From a bacterium (GTDB lineage Bacteria; Armatimonadota; Fimbriimonadia; Fimbriimonadales; Fimbriimonadaceae): a stretch of DNA of 64,000 bases. The notes below the pieces were generated by a model. That model made no database searches and was not told the DNA's origin. It saw only the letters and a program-made list of their open reading frames with translations. The position numbers were made by a program, and so were the translations under genes. Every line of letters begins with the position of its first letter. The stretch's first letter is position 1. The stretch covers positions 62,001-126,000 of the forward strand of contig PNMZ01000004.1 of NCBI GenBank assembly GCA_013823945.1, written 5' to 3'. Of the stretch, positions 45,646-53,827 are shown piece after piece.

Positions 45646-46093
45646 GTCTCTTGTGCTCATATCAGCTATAATCTTGATCGCTTCATCAACGTACATCATG
45701 AGTGCATGCGCAGATCAAGTTGAGCAGCATCCTTGGAAAGAAGGACGAGTGACCGAAAGTTATCTCAACGGTGAAAGAACGAATGCCTCAGTATTTCTCA
45801 CTTCCGAAGGCTACTATTTCATTGACTATAGTACAGTAGGCGAGCAATTTGTAATACATCTCGCAACAAAACAGATATACTTTGTAGAAAGAAAAATTGT
45901 ACTTGAAAGAGGGAAACATGGATCTAGCCCCATCAACTTGCCACTATTGGTGGCTGATCCCCAATCAGAGCCCTACGCATTTGCAGCTAATTTTAAATGG
46001 ACTAGCAAAGACAGCACAATCATGTTTGAGCACAATTTACTTGGTGGCCAGAGATCAAAAATAGTAATGGATGTTCTTTACTATGATGAATGA
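45632..46093 (+). CDS. Putative immunity protein to the Rhs toxin (exported)
   Basis: 153 aa. GTG 45632 has AAGGAG six nt upstream and overlaps the toxin 3' end by 14 nt. Hydrophobic leader SLVLISAIILIASSTYIMSA with MSAC as a possible lipobox, so the product is periplasmic or lipid-anchored, where a peptidoglycan hydrolase would need to be neutralised. The body is beta-type: RVTESYLNGERTNASVFLTS, EGYYFIDYSTVGEQFVIHLA. Role is inferred from position, overlap and compartment; no immunity family is recognised. It shares a V..Y-NG...F pattern with the proteins at 46357-46812 and 47699-48142. Confidence 0.65.
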   Translation: MVYRKSLVLISAIILIASSTYIMSACADQVEQHPWKEGRVTESYLNGERTNASVFLTSEGYYFIDYSTVGEQFVIHLATKQIYFVERKIVLERGKHGSSPINLPLLVADPQSEPYAFAANFKWTSKDSTIMFEHNLLGGQRSKIVMDVLYYDE

Positions 46094-46159
46094 GTTGCGC
46101 AATTTTCCGGGCCTACAACACGCTCAATTCAAAGCGATGTTCCTTTAGTTTGATTTTTT

Positions 46160-46360
46160 GACAACGAAACCGGACTGGTCTACTGTTGGAACCGGTACTA
46201 TGATCCCACTATCGGACTCTGGATCACAAGAGACCCCATCGGACTCAGTGCGGAATTGCTCATCGGTCACTCCGGCGAACTAGGCGTAAGCATAAGATCG
46301 TATGATTACATTAGCAGCCAGAAGGGGACTCATGGCCTAATTCGGAGACTAAAGCATTGA
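46160..46360 (+). pseudogene. Second Rhs C-terminal fragment (orphan tail)
   Basis: In frame from 46160: DNETGLVYCWNRYYDPTIGL, WITRDPIGLS, then about 36 unrelated residues (ELLIGHSGELGVSIRSYDYI and on) to the TGA at 46358. The core segment repeats that of the first Rhs gene at 83 of 87 bases, but the usual NP...YVDPTG junction is deleted and no start codon is evident. It looks like the remnant of a second, displaced toxin tail. The following gene overlaps its stop by 4 nt. Confidence 0.75.
46164..46250 (+). repeat. Rhs core repeat, copy 2
   Basis: Matches 44912-44998 with four substitutions over 87 bases; a potential site for recombination between toxin tails. Confidence 0.9.
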
Positions 46361-46812
46361 AAAAAGCCAACACCATAGTCATTCTTGTCAGTTTGATCGC
46401 GACGATCAGTCTCATTGTTATGACCATTGGATTTTTGCGGTTTCCAAGGGGCTTTCAGATCGAGAAAATTTACACTTCACGAGTGAAGGCCCAAGCATAT
46501 GTCAATGGATCTCCAGTAGATAGTATTGTGTTCAAGAAAGGTGATCATCTATTCATCATCATAAGAAATGCCAAACACCTTGTCGCTACACCAAATTTTG
46601 AAGTAAATGTCAAAACTGGGCAAATGCATTTGTTCAATTCAGAGCAAGTTGTCCTTTTCTTAGGGAAGCTCTACGTTGGAATTAGCGAGTATTCCGTGAG
46701 CAAGAGCGTGTTGGATCACGATATAGGATTTACTTCAGAATTGACTTCATCCAAATCTGGTATCCAATTCAAGATTAGTACATCGGAGAGTATTAGAATT
46801 GAACTCAATTGA
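46357..46812 (+). CDS. Membrane-anchored putative immunity protein of the second Rhs tail
   Basis: 151 aa from TTG 46357 (GGAG 9 nt upstream), overlapping the Rhs fragment's TGA by 4 nt. An N-terminal membrane anchor (TIVILVSLIATISLIVMTIG) precedes a small beta-rich domain: VKAQAYVNGSPVDSIVFKKG, DHLFIIIRNAKHLVATPNFE, VNVKTGQMHLFNSEQVVLFL. The layout mirrors that of the first toxin/immunity pair. It is now an orphan since its toxin is broken. No named family is recognised. Confidence 0.65.
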   Translation: MKKANTIVILVSLIATISLIVMTIGFLRFPRGFQIEKIYTSRVKAQAYVNGSPVDSIVFKKGDHLFIIIRNAKHLVATPNFEVNVKTGQMHLFNSEQVVLFLGKLYVGISEYSVSKSVLDHDIGFTSELTSSKSGIQFKISTSESIRIELN

Positions 46813-47143
46813 GGTGCTGTGCGCGATGGTTCTAGACATCAAGCAAGTATAGATTATAAAAAACCGAAGATACGTTCAGCTCTCAGTCCAGACCCTTGAC
46901 AACTGCCCGCAAGCCAACCTAAAATGAACCTCAAGCACAGTAAAATAAGTTCAGGTAGCCCAAGAAGTCGTTTGCGTATATTCTCAAGCTGAAAGATAGT
47001 GGGGCAAGAAGAACTTTTTACTTTATTGTTTGCTGACCCACAGCTTCCAACAGTTAGGCTTGACAGCTGAGGGTCTTGATGCTAAAATATGGTCAGAAAT
47101 CAGGAACTTAGGTTCGGATTGAGCGGCTAAGTGATTGATCAAA
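46813..47143. other. A+T-rich non-coding right flank of the islet
   Basis: 331 bases with no convincing gene. A promoter-like TTGACA-N17-TAAAAT is at 47060-47088, pointing right toward the repeat and the VOC gene; nothing else stands out. Integrase remnants were looked for and not seen. Confidence 0.6.
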
Positions 47144-47201
47144 TTGCGGAGCTGGGGGTCGGAGGTTCGAATCCTCTCGAGCGCGCCATTATTTGACCAT
47201 T
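47144..47201 (+). repeat. Right 58-bp attachment-type repeat
   Basis: Exact copy of 44535-44592: the 3' half of tRNA-Arg plus 13 bases, without the 5' half, so it is not a functional tRNA. Confidence 0.93.
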
Positions 47202-47222
47202 GTCGATTGACATTTGTATAAT
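47193..47222 (+). promoter_or_regulatory. Promoter of the VOC gene, partly inside the repeat
   Basis: TTGACC (47193-47198, within the 58-bp repeat), 18-nt spacer, TATAAT (47217-47222). The -10 is only 7 nt before ATG 47230, suggesting a leaderless message. Confidence 0.6.
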
Positions 47223-47229
47223 TTTGTAC

Positions 47230-47694
47230 ATGAGTGCTACGGTCAGGAGTTTTTTGTGGTTGGAATCAGGGGCGGAAGAGGCGGCCCGGTTTTATGTCAG
47301 TTTGTTTGCAGACGGAAAGATCAAATCAGTCGAGACGATTGCGATCCCGGATGGTGGGGTTGAAGTCGTTGAATTTTCACTGCAAGGTGCTGACTTTGTA
47401 TTGATGGGATGCAAGGGAGGGCCAGCGGCGAACGAGGCGTTTTCCATTTCTGTTTTGTGTGATGACCAGGCGGAGGTGGATCGGCTTTGGGGAGCTTTAG
47501 TTCAGGGTGGGGAAGAGGTTGCTTGTGGGTGGTTGAAGGATCGTTTTGGGTTTTCTTGGCAGATCACACCGAAGCGGATGAACGAGCTGATGGAAGTGGG
47601 GACAGAGTCTCAGCGGTCGGCGGTGATGGGAGCGATGATTGGGATGGTCAAGTTTGATATTGCGGCTCTTGAATCGGCGTTTTCCGCTTCTTAA
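47230..47694 (+). CDS. VOC superfamily (PhnB-like) protein
   Basis: 154 aa. SFLWLESGAEEAARFYVSLF and GGVEVVEFSLQGADFVLMGC followed by a Glu-Ala-Phe-Ser-Ile-Ser-Val strand, then CGWLKDRFGFSWQITPKRMN are the pattern of the PhnB/3-demethylubiquinone-methyltransferase-like subgroup of the VOC fold (paired beta-alpha-beta3 modules). Members bind metals and small molecules; activity is unassigned. It is the first gene to the right of the islet and probably belonged directly downstream of the tRNA-Arg before the insertion. Confidence 0.85.
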   Translation: MSATVRSFLWLESGAEEAARFYVSLFADGKIKSVETIAIPDGGVEVVEFSLQGADFVLMGCKGGPAANEAFSISVLCDDQAEVDRLWGALVQGGEEVACGWLKDRFGFSWQITPKRMNELMEVGTESQRSAVMGAMIGMVKFDIAALESAFSAS

Positions 47695-47698
47695 GGAG

Positions 47699-48142
47699 CT
47701 ACTGATGTCGGCGAGATTGGATTCGGGAGTTGAATTCGGAAGCGAGGAGACCAGAGGATTTGACGGAGATGGTTCGGCCCATTTCGGTTTGGAAAGTGAA
47801 TTTTCCATCTGCCAATACGGGCTGACTCTTCTCAATTGGTTCGCAGAGTTTGCGGTTGATGTTGATTGTTTCACCGTCGATGCGGAAGCTGTTTACGGGG
47901 CATGACGAGGGGTTGGCGAAGTCGTCGATTGTGTAGATGGGTCGGGCGACATTTTCGGTATCCCGAAAAAGGATAATGATGTCGTCATGACCGCGGTAGA
48001 TCCGGGCTTCGGCGGGTTTTCCATCAAGGGAAATCGCGACATTGGGAACGAGAATGCCACCGAATTGGGGTGTCTTCTTGGTGGGGGCGCATGCACTCAC
48101 CAGGAAAGCAATTGCGGGGATGAGAAGAAGCTTGTGGTTCAT
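47699..48142 (-). CDS. Lipoprotein resembling the islet's putative immunity proteins
   Basis: 147 aa. Lipoprotein signal MNHKLLLIPAIAFLVSACAP with lipobox VSAC. Beta-rich body: VPNVAISLDGKPAEARIYRG, HDDIIILFRDTENVARPIYT, SFRIDGETININRKLCEPIE. The V...LDG/NG, then hydrophobic strand IIILF, spacing is like that in the two islet proteins (45632, 46357), suggesting distant relatedness. The extended frame to 48319 overlaps GH1 antisense; ATG 48142 starts the lipoprotein signal. Convergent with the VOC gene (4-nt gap), 26 nt downstream of GH1. Confidence 0.7.
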   Translation of the reverse strand: MNHKLLLIPAIAFLVSACAPTKKTPQFGGILVPNVAISLDGKPAEARIYRGHDDIIILFRDTENVARPIYTIDDFANPSSCPVNSFRIDGETININRKLCEPIEKSQPVLADGKFTFQTEMGRTISVKSSGLLASEFNSRIQSRRHQ

Positions 48143-48168
48143 CCGTAAGTGATGATACTGGGTACGGG

Positions 48169-49515
48169 TTAGATTGACTCGCCGTTTGATGCGATGACAT
48201 CTTTGTACCAGTAGAAACTGTCTTTGGGGGTGCGCTTTTGGGTTGCGTAGTCCACATGAACGATTCCAAACCGTTGAGAGTAGCCTTCCGCCCACTCGTA
48301 ATTGTCCATCATTGACCATTGGAAATAGCCTTCAACCGGAGTGCCGGAATCAATTGCGCGTTTGAGTCCCTTCAGATGTCGGTGAAGGTAGTCGATTCGC
48401 TGGGGATCGTGAACTTTTCCGTTGAGCATGACCCAGTCGTTGTTAGCCATTCCTGATTCAGTGATGATGATAGGAAGGTTGTAACGCTCGTGATAGAACT
48501 TTGCACCGTATTCCAGGCAGTTATCGGTGATCGGCCAGCGGATTGCGGTTTGGGGGTAACCGGCGGGGCGAGGAATATCTGCGGGGCCGGATTCGGATGC
48601 GGCGGTGATGGAACCCTGATAGATGTTCAGCCCAATAAAGTCCATGGGCTGCTTGATGATTTCTAAGTCTTGGGCGGTGGTTTTGGGCAGGTGCTCGCCG
48701 AATGCGGTGAGAAAATCTTCGGGATAGGATCCAAAGATGAGGGGGTCTGACCAGAGTGAGTTTGAAAATGGGTTTTCGGTGTTTGAGTTCCACATGCGAT
48801 CCCGAGCGGCATTGATATCGGCGGGGGTTTCGGTTGCAGGAACGCAAACGGAGCCGACAGTTGCATAGCCTATGTTTGCATTGGTTTGGTGAGCTCGAAT
48901 AACTTGGGCGGACTTGCCGTGGGCGAGCATGCTGTAGTGGGCGGCTTTCACGACTTCGGCCCAGCGGAGTTTGTCTCCGGGGGCATGGACTCCGTGGAAT
49001 AAGCCAAGTCCGATGTAGCATTGGGGTTCGTTTTGGGTGAACCAGTGGTTGACTCGGTCGCCGAGTGAAGCCACAATAGCCTGGGTGTATTCGGCAAACC
49101 AGTCGGGCGAGTGAGGACTGAGCCAACCGCCTTGGTGGTAGAGGTCTAGAGGAAAATCCCAGTGAAACAGGGTTACCCAAGGAGTGATGTCGTTGGCAAG
49201 AAGTTCATCAATTAAGTTGTTATAGAAATCCAATCCTTGTTGATTAATATGACCCGTACCGTTGGAGAATATTCTTGGCCAAGATATACTAAAACGATAT
49301 GAAGAAATACCCAGTTCTCGCATGAGAGCGATATCTTCTTTGTAGCGATGAAAATGATCGCAAGCAATGTCTCCATTATGGTTCTCAAAGCACCCGCCAG
49401 GTTTGCGTGAGAACATGTCCCAGACGCTTTGGCCGATTCCATCGGGGGTTGCAACGCCTTCGATTTGGTAGGAAGCGGTGGCGGTACCCCAGACGAAATT
49501 GGATGGGAATGACAT
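48169..49515 (-). CDS. bglA: GH1 beta-glucosidase
   Basis: 448 aa, full length and without signal peptide, so cytoplasmic. FVWGTATASYQIEG is the GH1 N-terminal signature; acid/base Glu163 is in HWFTQNEPQCYIG and nucleophile Glu353 in IIITESGMAN; YFQWSMMDNYEWAEGYSQRF binds the sugar. It should release glucose from cello- or gentio-oligosaccharides. A terminator separates it from the upstream prepilin-LacI operon, so it probably has its own promoter. With GH5 nearby it makes a plausible beta-glucan utilisation pair. Confidence 0.94.
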   Translation of the reverse strand: MSFPSNFVWGTATASYQIEGVATPDGIGQSVWDMFSRKPGGCFENHNGDIACDHFHRYKEDIALMRELGISSYRFSISWPRIFSNGTGHINQQGLDFYNNLIDELLANDITPWVTLFHWDFPLDLYHQGGWLSPHSPDWFAEYTQAIVASLGDRVNHWFTQNEPQCYIGLGLFHGVHAPGDKLRWAEVVKAAHYSMLAHGKSAQVIRAHQTNANIGYATVGSVCVPATETPADINAARDRMWNSNTENPFSNSLWSDPLIFGSYPEDFLTAFGEHLPKTTAQDLEIIKQPMDFIGLNIYQGSITAASESGPADIPRPAGYPQTAIRWPITDNCLEYGAKFYHERYNLPIIITESGMANNDWVMLNGKVHDPQRIDYLHRHLKGLKRAIDSGTPVEGYFQWSMMDNYEWAEGYSQRFGIVHVDYATQKRTPKDSFYWYKDVIASNGESI

Positions 49516-49551
49516 GGGTGGATTTTAGCAGATTGTCATATTTTTAGTTGA

Positions 49552-49578
49552 AAAAAGACCCGGCTCAGATGAGCCGGG
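49552..49578 (-). terminator. Terminator of the lipoprotein-lacI-prepilin operon
   Basis: On the minus strand CCCGGCTCA-TC-TGAGCCGGG is followed by TCTTTTTT. It lies between the prepilin stop and the GH1 start. Confidence 0.9.
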
Positions 49579-49614
49579 TTTGCGATTTGCATTTACCCTG
49601 AGAAGGCAAACTAT

Positions 49615-50513
<899 letters not shown>

Positions 50514-50517
<4 letters not shown>

Positions 50518-51587
50518 GATGATTTCTCGGCATTGAGGATTGATGACCAATCCCGATTTTTTGGTGGTTCCGTGGTGGAATCCCGCAGATCGAGACGGGT
50601 CGGATATTCGAAATCTTGAGTAATGGTTTCGCCATTAATTTGGGCGAGGAGGGTGCGGACGGCGGCGGTGGCCATCTCGCGGATTGGCTGGTAGATGCAG
50701 GTGAGTCGGGGAGAAGTCTTTTCGCTGAAGCTTGTGCTGTCGAAACTTATGACACTTAGGTCGCGTGGCACTTGAATGTTCAGAGATTGAGCATGCTCTA
50801 GCAGGACGCCAGCGGTGCGTTCGTTCCAAGTGATGATGGCCGTGTGTTCTGGTTGGGAATGAAAATAAGTATTTGTTTCATGGAGATCGTGGCTCCAAAT
50901 GCGGATATCTTGATCTTGAACCTCGATGTTTAGTTCAGCGCAAGCGTCTAGGAATCCGGCGAGACGGGCTTGGGCATCGGGGACATCCACTTCGGCAGTT
51001 TCCAAGATGAAGAGGAGTCTCTTGTGTCCGAGCTCGTGGAGGTGTTGGACGGCAAGTTTCGCGCCGCCATAGTTGTCGGCTGAGATATATGCGGCGGCTT
51101 CGTGGGCTTCGGTTGGTCGAGCGTGCAGCGCAACAAATGGGATGGGACAGCGCTGAAGGATGTCGATGACATCTGGTGACTGAGGGAGCTTGCACCAGAT
51201 AACCCCGTCGAGTAGTCCGTTGCCGAGGCTATTAATCGGTTGGACACGGTCAACTTCGGGGAGAATTGTCAGGCGGTATTTGTTTTTGAAAAGCTCTTGA
51301 GCGACACCGTCAAGGAGTTCAACATAGAATTGGCCTTCGGTGATGCCGCCAAAGTTCTCGAACACGAGTCCGATGTTGTTTGTTCTGTTGGTGCGGAGGG
51401 ACCGAGCGAGGCCGTTCGGAACGTAATGGAGGTCTTTGGCAGCTTGTTGGATTAGTTCTGCGGTGGCGGGGCTGATGCGGATGCTGGATTTCTTGCTATT
51501 GAGGACGGCAGAAACGGCGGCCATCGAAACACCCGCTCTTTCGGCGACTTGTTTGAGGGTGGTTGATCCGGATTTCCGCTGAGCCAT
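50514..51587 (-). CDS. LacI-family transcriptional regulator
   Basis: 357 aa. Helix-turn-helix and hinge: [60 protein letters not shown]. The periplasmic-binding-protein-like effector domain follows ([80 protein letters not shown]). The effector is likely a sugar. ATG 51587 was chosen at the HTH start. It sits 2 nt after the lipoprotein stop; matching operators lie before this operon (51838-51857) and before GH5 (53700-53719). Confidence 0.92.
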
Positions 51588-51589
51588 TG

Positions 51590-51823
51590 TTACTTGCCTC
51601 TGGTTTCTTGTGTTGTTTGAGGTTTGCCGAGCCGATCTTTCATGGCTTGTTTTTGAGCCTCTGGAATATTGAGGGAATCTATGTATTCGATGCGGCGCTG
51701 GTTGGATTCTTCGATTTCCGGTGCAGTCACAACGCGGGATTTTGACGAATCCTGGCAACCTGCGAAAAGAACGCTGGCGACCAGGATCGTGGTGATTGAT
51801 GTGAAGCAAAACTTCTTTGTCAT
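51590..51823 (-). CDS. Small lipoprotein (77 aa)
   Basis: Lipoprotein signal MTKKFCFTSITTILVASVLF with AGC lipobox (Cys23). The 54-residue mature part is polar and helical (EIEESNQRRIEYIDSLNIPE, AQKQAMKDRLGKP). It is the first gene of the operon with lacI and the prepilin, starting 15 nt after the 20-bp operator. Function unknown. Confidence 0.75.
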   Translation of the reverse strand: MTKKFCFTSITTILVASVLFAGCQDSSKSRVVTAPEIEESNQRRIEYIDSLNIPEAQKQAMKDRLGKPQTTQETRGK

Positions 51824-51837
51824 TGCGGTTCCCTTTG

Positions 51838-51857
51838 ATGATACAACGTTTTATCAT
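51838..51857. promoter_or_regulatory. LacI-type operator 1
   Basis: ATGATACAACGTTTTATCAT: 18 of 20 bases are palindromic with a central ACGT, the typical form of LacI/GalR operators. It matches the site before GH5 at 18 of 20 positions. It lies between the GH5 stop and the lipoprotein-lacI-prepilin operon. Confidence 0.8.
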
Positions 51858-51875
51858 AAATTGTGCGACTTTTTT

Positions 51876-53699
51876 TCATTTTGTAATTTTGAGGCTCCGG
51901 TAGGTGATTTTTGCCAGTTGATAATTGTCGTGGGACAGGGCAACTGGGCCAACGAGGGCTTGTTTAGGAAATCCAGGAATCGCGACTTGGTGGAGGGTTT
52001 TCCAGTTATTGCCATCGTTTGAGACTTTGGCGATGAAGAGGTCTCCCGTTCGTGAAATTTGGACAAAGAGTTTGGGTGGTGTTAGTGTGAGCTTGGGGTC
52101 GTGGGATTCGGTAATGGATCCTTCTTCAGTTCGCCATGCCACTTGAAGTTCGCCAGTGGGGAAGCTGCTGAGGAGGAAATGAGGGCTTTCATTTTCAGTG
52201 TTTGCGCGCACCATAAGGCCAGCCTTGGTGTACGTTTCGATGGACTCGATGCTTGTTATTTGAGTGGTCAAAGTGAAGTTGCCGGAGATGGATTGATGGA
52301 GGAACCGGAAGGAATCCTGGGTGGCCCATATATCGTTTCCGCCGCCATAGAGGACCACTGCGCCATTTTTGACTTCAAGTCCACCTTTGAGGGAGCCCCC
52401 GATATCCGTTACTTTCCAACCATTGAGGGTTCCTTGGGGCGCGGTTCGGCGAGGTTCAGGGACTTTGGGGAGGTTTACGAGGGGTGGGATTCTTGCGGTC
52501 AGGGCGGATCGGAGTGGTTCGTTGATCGCGTAGGGCATTGTTGAGAAAGATTTGAAGAGAGATTCAATTTCTTCTTTCGAAGCAGTGCGAATACTTAATA
52601 GAGGTAGGGGGTTTTTGTTGCCCACCATTCCCCAAGAATCTGGGCCAATGCCCCCTGAAGCTTGGTGGACTTTGTAGCTCCACATCGTTGTGTGCCAGCC
52701 GAGTTCGGCGTGTTTGTCATAGTAACGACGCATGAGTGGGCCGCCACCTACCGATTCAAAAACTACGTTCATCTCTCCAATTAGGAAGTTCGAATTGAAT
52801 CTTTTGACATCGAACTGCACTCCATCGAGGAAGCTGAGGTGCTTTGCATGGGTCAGGCGTGAAGGCTCGCTTCCGAAGAGGCCTGGATAGTAGTGCATTT
52901 GAAAGCCAACGTTATGCCAGTTATTTTCCTTTGGAGTTCCGAAGAAAGTGAACCCGTCGTAGAATCCATGGGCAAAAATCAGTTTATCAGGATCAACTTT
53001 GCGGATGGATTGGTAACACATTTCAAAGATCTCTTTGATCTTTGGATAAGTGCCGCCATACGGTTCGTTGAGGGTGTCATATGCGACAACGTTTGGATTA
53101 TCTTTGTATCGGGCGGCGATTTTTGACCAGAGCCAGGCGAGTCGCTTGGGATTTTCTGGTTCTGACCAGATTTTGTTTTGACCAGATCGTCCGGTGTGGT
53201 CGTTTGGAGTCTGTCCGCCTTGGGCTCCATGCATATCGAGGATTGTATAGATGCCGTTTTTGGCCGCTAGTTCCACGGCGTGGTCAAGCCATTTGAATGC
53301 TTCGGGTTTGAGGACGTAGGGGTTGTTGTCGTCCTCGAGGAGTCGGTAATTGATCGGAAGGCGAACGACGTTGAAACCAAAAGACTTGATGATAGGGAAG
53401 TCGCGCTCTGAAATCCAGTGAGTTCGATAGAGTTCCATCAGGCGTTGGCGCTCGTCTTCGCCGAATCGTTCGGCGAGCGTGCGTTCGATTTCGTATTGAT
53501 CAGGGAGAGGATCTTTGACATCGGTCCAGTTGAGCATCCACGGTTCGATGAGGAGCCAGTTGCCGAGGTTGACGCCTTTTAGGATAACGGGTTTGCCCTG
53601 AGGATTGAGGAGCTGGCGATCCTTTGGGGTGAGCGGTGGCAGGGTGGGTTGCGTTACGGCAAACATTGCCAGAGCGGCGGACAACAGCGTCATGAGCAT
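51876..53699 (-). CDS. Secreted GH5 endoglucanase-like enzyme with C-terminal beta-sandwich
   Basis: 607 aa. Signal peptide MLMTLLSAALAMFAV. GH5 barrel (about 25-400): LKGVNLGNWLLIEPW, FPIIKSFGFNVVRLPINYRL, YTILDMHGAQGGQTPNDHTG, acid/base Glu212 in AYDTLNEPYGG, QMHYYPGLFG, nucleophile Glu309 in FLIGEMNV. Motifs are closest to exo-beta-1,3-glucanase/cellulase members. Residues about 425-607 form a DUF1349-like lectin domain (ISGNFTLTTQITSIESIETY, KAGLMVRANTENESPHFLLS). ATG 53699 or 53693 are both possible. The LacI-type operator abuts the start. GH1 downstream could hydrolyse its products. Confidence 0.9.
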   Translation of the reverse strand: MLMTLLSAALAMFAVTQPTLPPLTPKDRQLLNPQGKPVILKGVNLGNWLLIEPWMLNWTDVKDPLPDQYEIERTLAERFGEDERQRLMELYRTHWISERDFPIIKSFGFNVVRLPINYRLLEDDNNPYVLKPEAFKWLDHAVELAAKNGIYTILDMHGAQGGQTPNDHTGRSGQNKIWSEPENPKRLAWLWSKIAARYKDNPNVVAYDTLNEPYGGTYPKIKEIFEMCYQSIRKVDPDKLIFAHGFYDGFTFFGTPKENNWHNVGFQMHYYPGLFGSEPSRLTHAKHLSFLDGVQFDVKRFNSNFLIGEMNVVFESVGGGPLMRRYYDKHAELGWHTTMWSYKVHQASGGIGPDSWGMVGNKNPLPLLSIRTASKEEIESLFKSFSTMPYAINEPLRSALTARIPPLVNLPKVPEPRRTAPQGTLNGWKVTDIGGSLKGGLEVKNGAVVLYGGGNDIWATQDSFRFLHQSISGNFTLTTQITSIESIETYTKAGLMVRANTENESPHFLLSSFPTGELQVAWRTEEGSITESHDPKLTLTPPKLFVQISRTGDLFIAKVSNDGNNWKTLHQVAIPGFPKQALVGPVALSHDNYQLAKITYRSLKITK

Positions 53700-53719
53700 A
53701 TGATACAACGATTTATCAC
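53700..53719. promoter_or_regulatory. LacI-type operator 2
   Basis: ATGATACAACGATTTATCAC, two differences from the site at 51838-51857, immediately upstream of the GH5 start. Binding would block transcription or overlap the leader. Confidence 0.78.
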
Positions 53720-53781
53720 AAAAGTGTATGTGTAAGTGAGAATATTCTTGTGGTGTGATTTTTTGGGGGGCAAAGAAATGC

Positions 53782-53820
53782 AGCCAGGGCACACCACACT
53801 GGAAATGGCGGGCCCTGGCT
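53782..53820 (-). terminator. Hairpin after the 430-aa gene
   Basis: AGCCAGGGC and GCCCTGGCT form a 9-bp stem with a 21-nt loop, just beyond the stop of the 53828-55120 gene and ahead of GH5. No long T-tract, so terminator strength is doubtful. Confidence 0.5.
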
Positions 53821-53827
53821 GATTAGA

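Larger units (their letters stand above)
44535..47201. mobile_element. tRNA-Arg-associated islet carrying Rhs toxin/immunity remnants
   Basis: A 58-bp perfect direct repeat (44535-44592 and 47144-47201) brackets 2.55 kb. The repeat covers the tRNA from the anticodon loop to CCA plus 13 bases beyond, the usual structure of an integrative element that used a tRNA gene as attachment site. The intact tRNA is at the left. Contents are a truncated Rhs toxin gene, a putative immunity gene, a second Rhs fragment and another membrane protein; the DNA is visibly more A+T-rich than its surroundings. No integrase, excisionase or transposase is seen, so it is non-autonomous or decayed. Confidence 0.85.

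Noticed and set aside
47144-47201. A second functional tRNA-Arg at the right repeat
   Set aside because: Only the 3' half from the anticodon loop is present; the acceptor 5' strand and D arm are missing.
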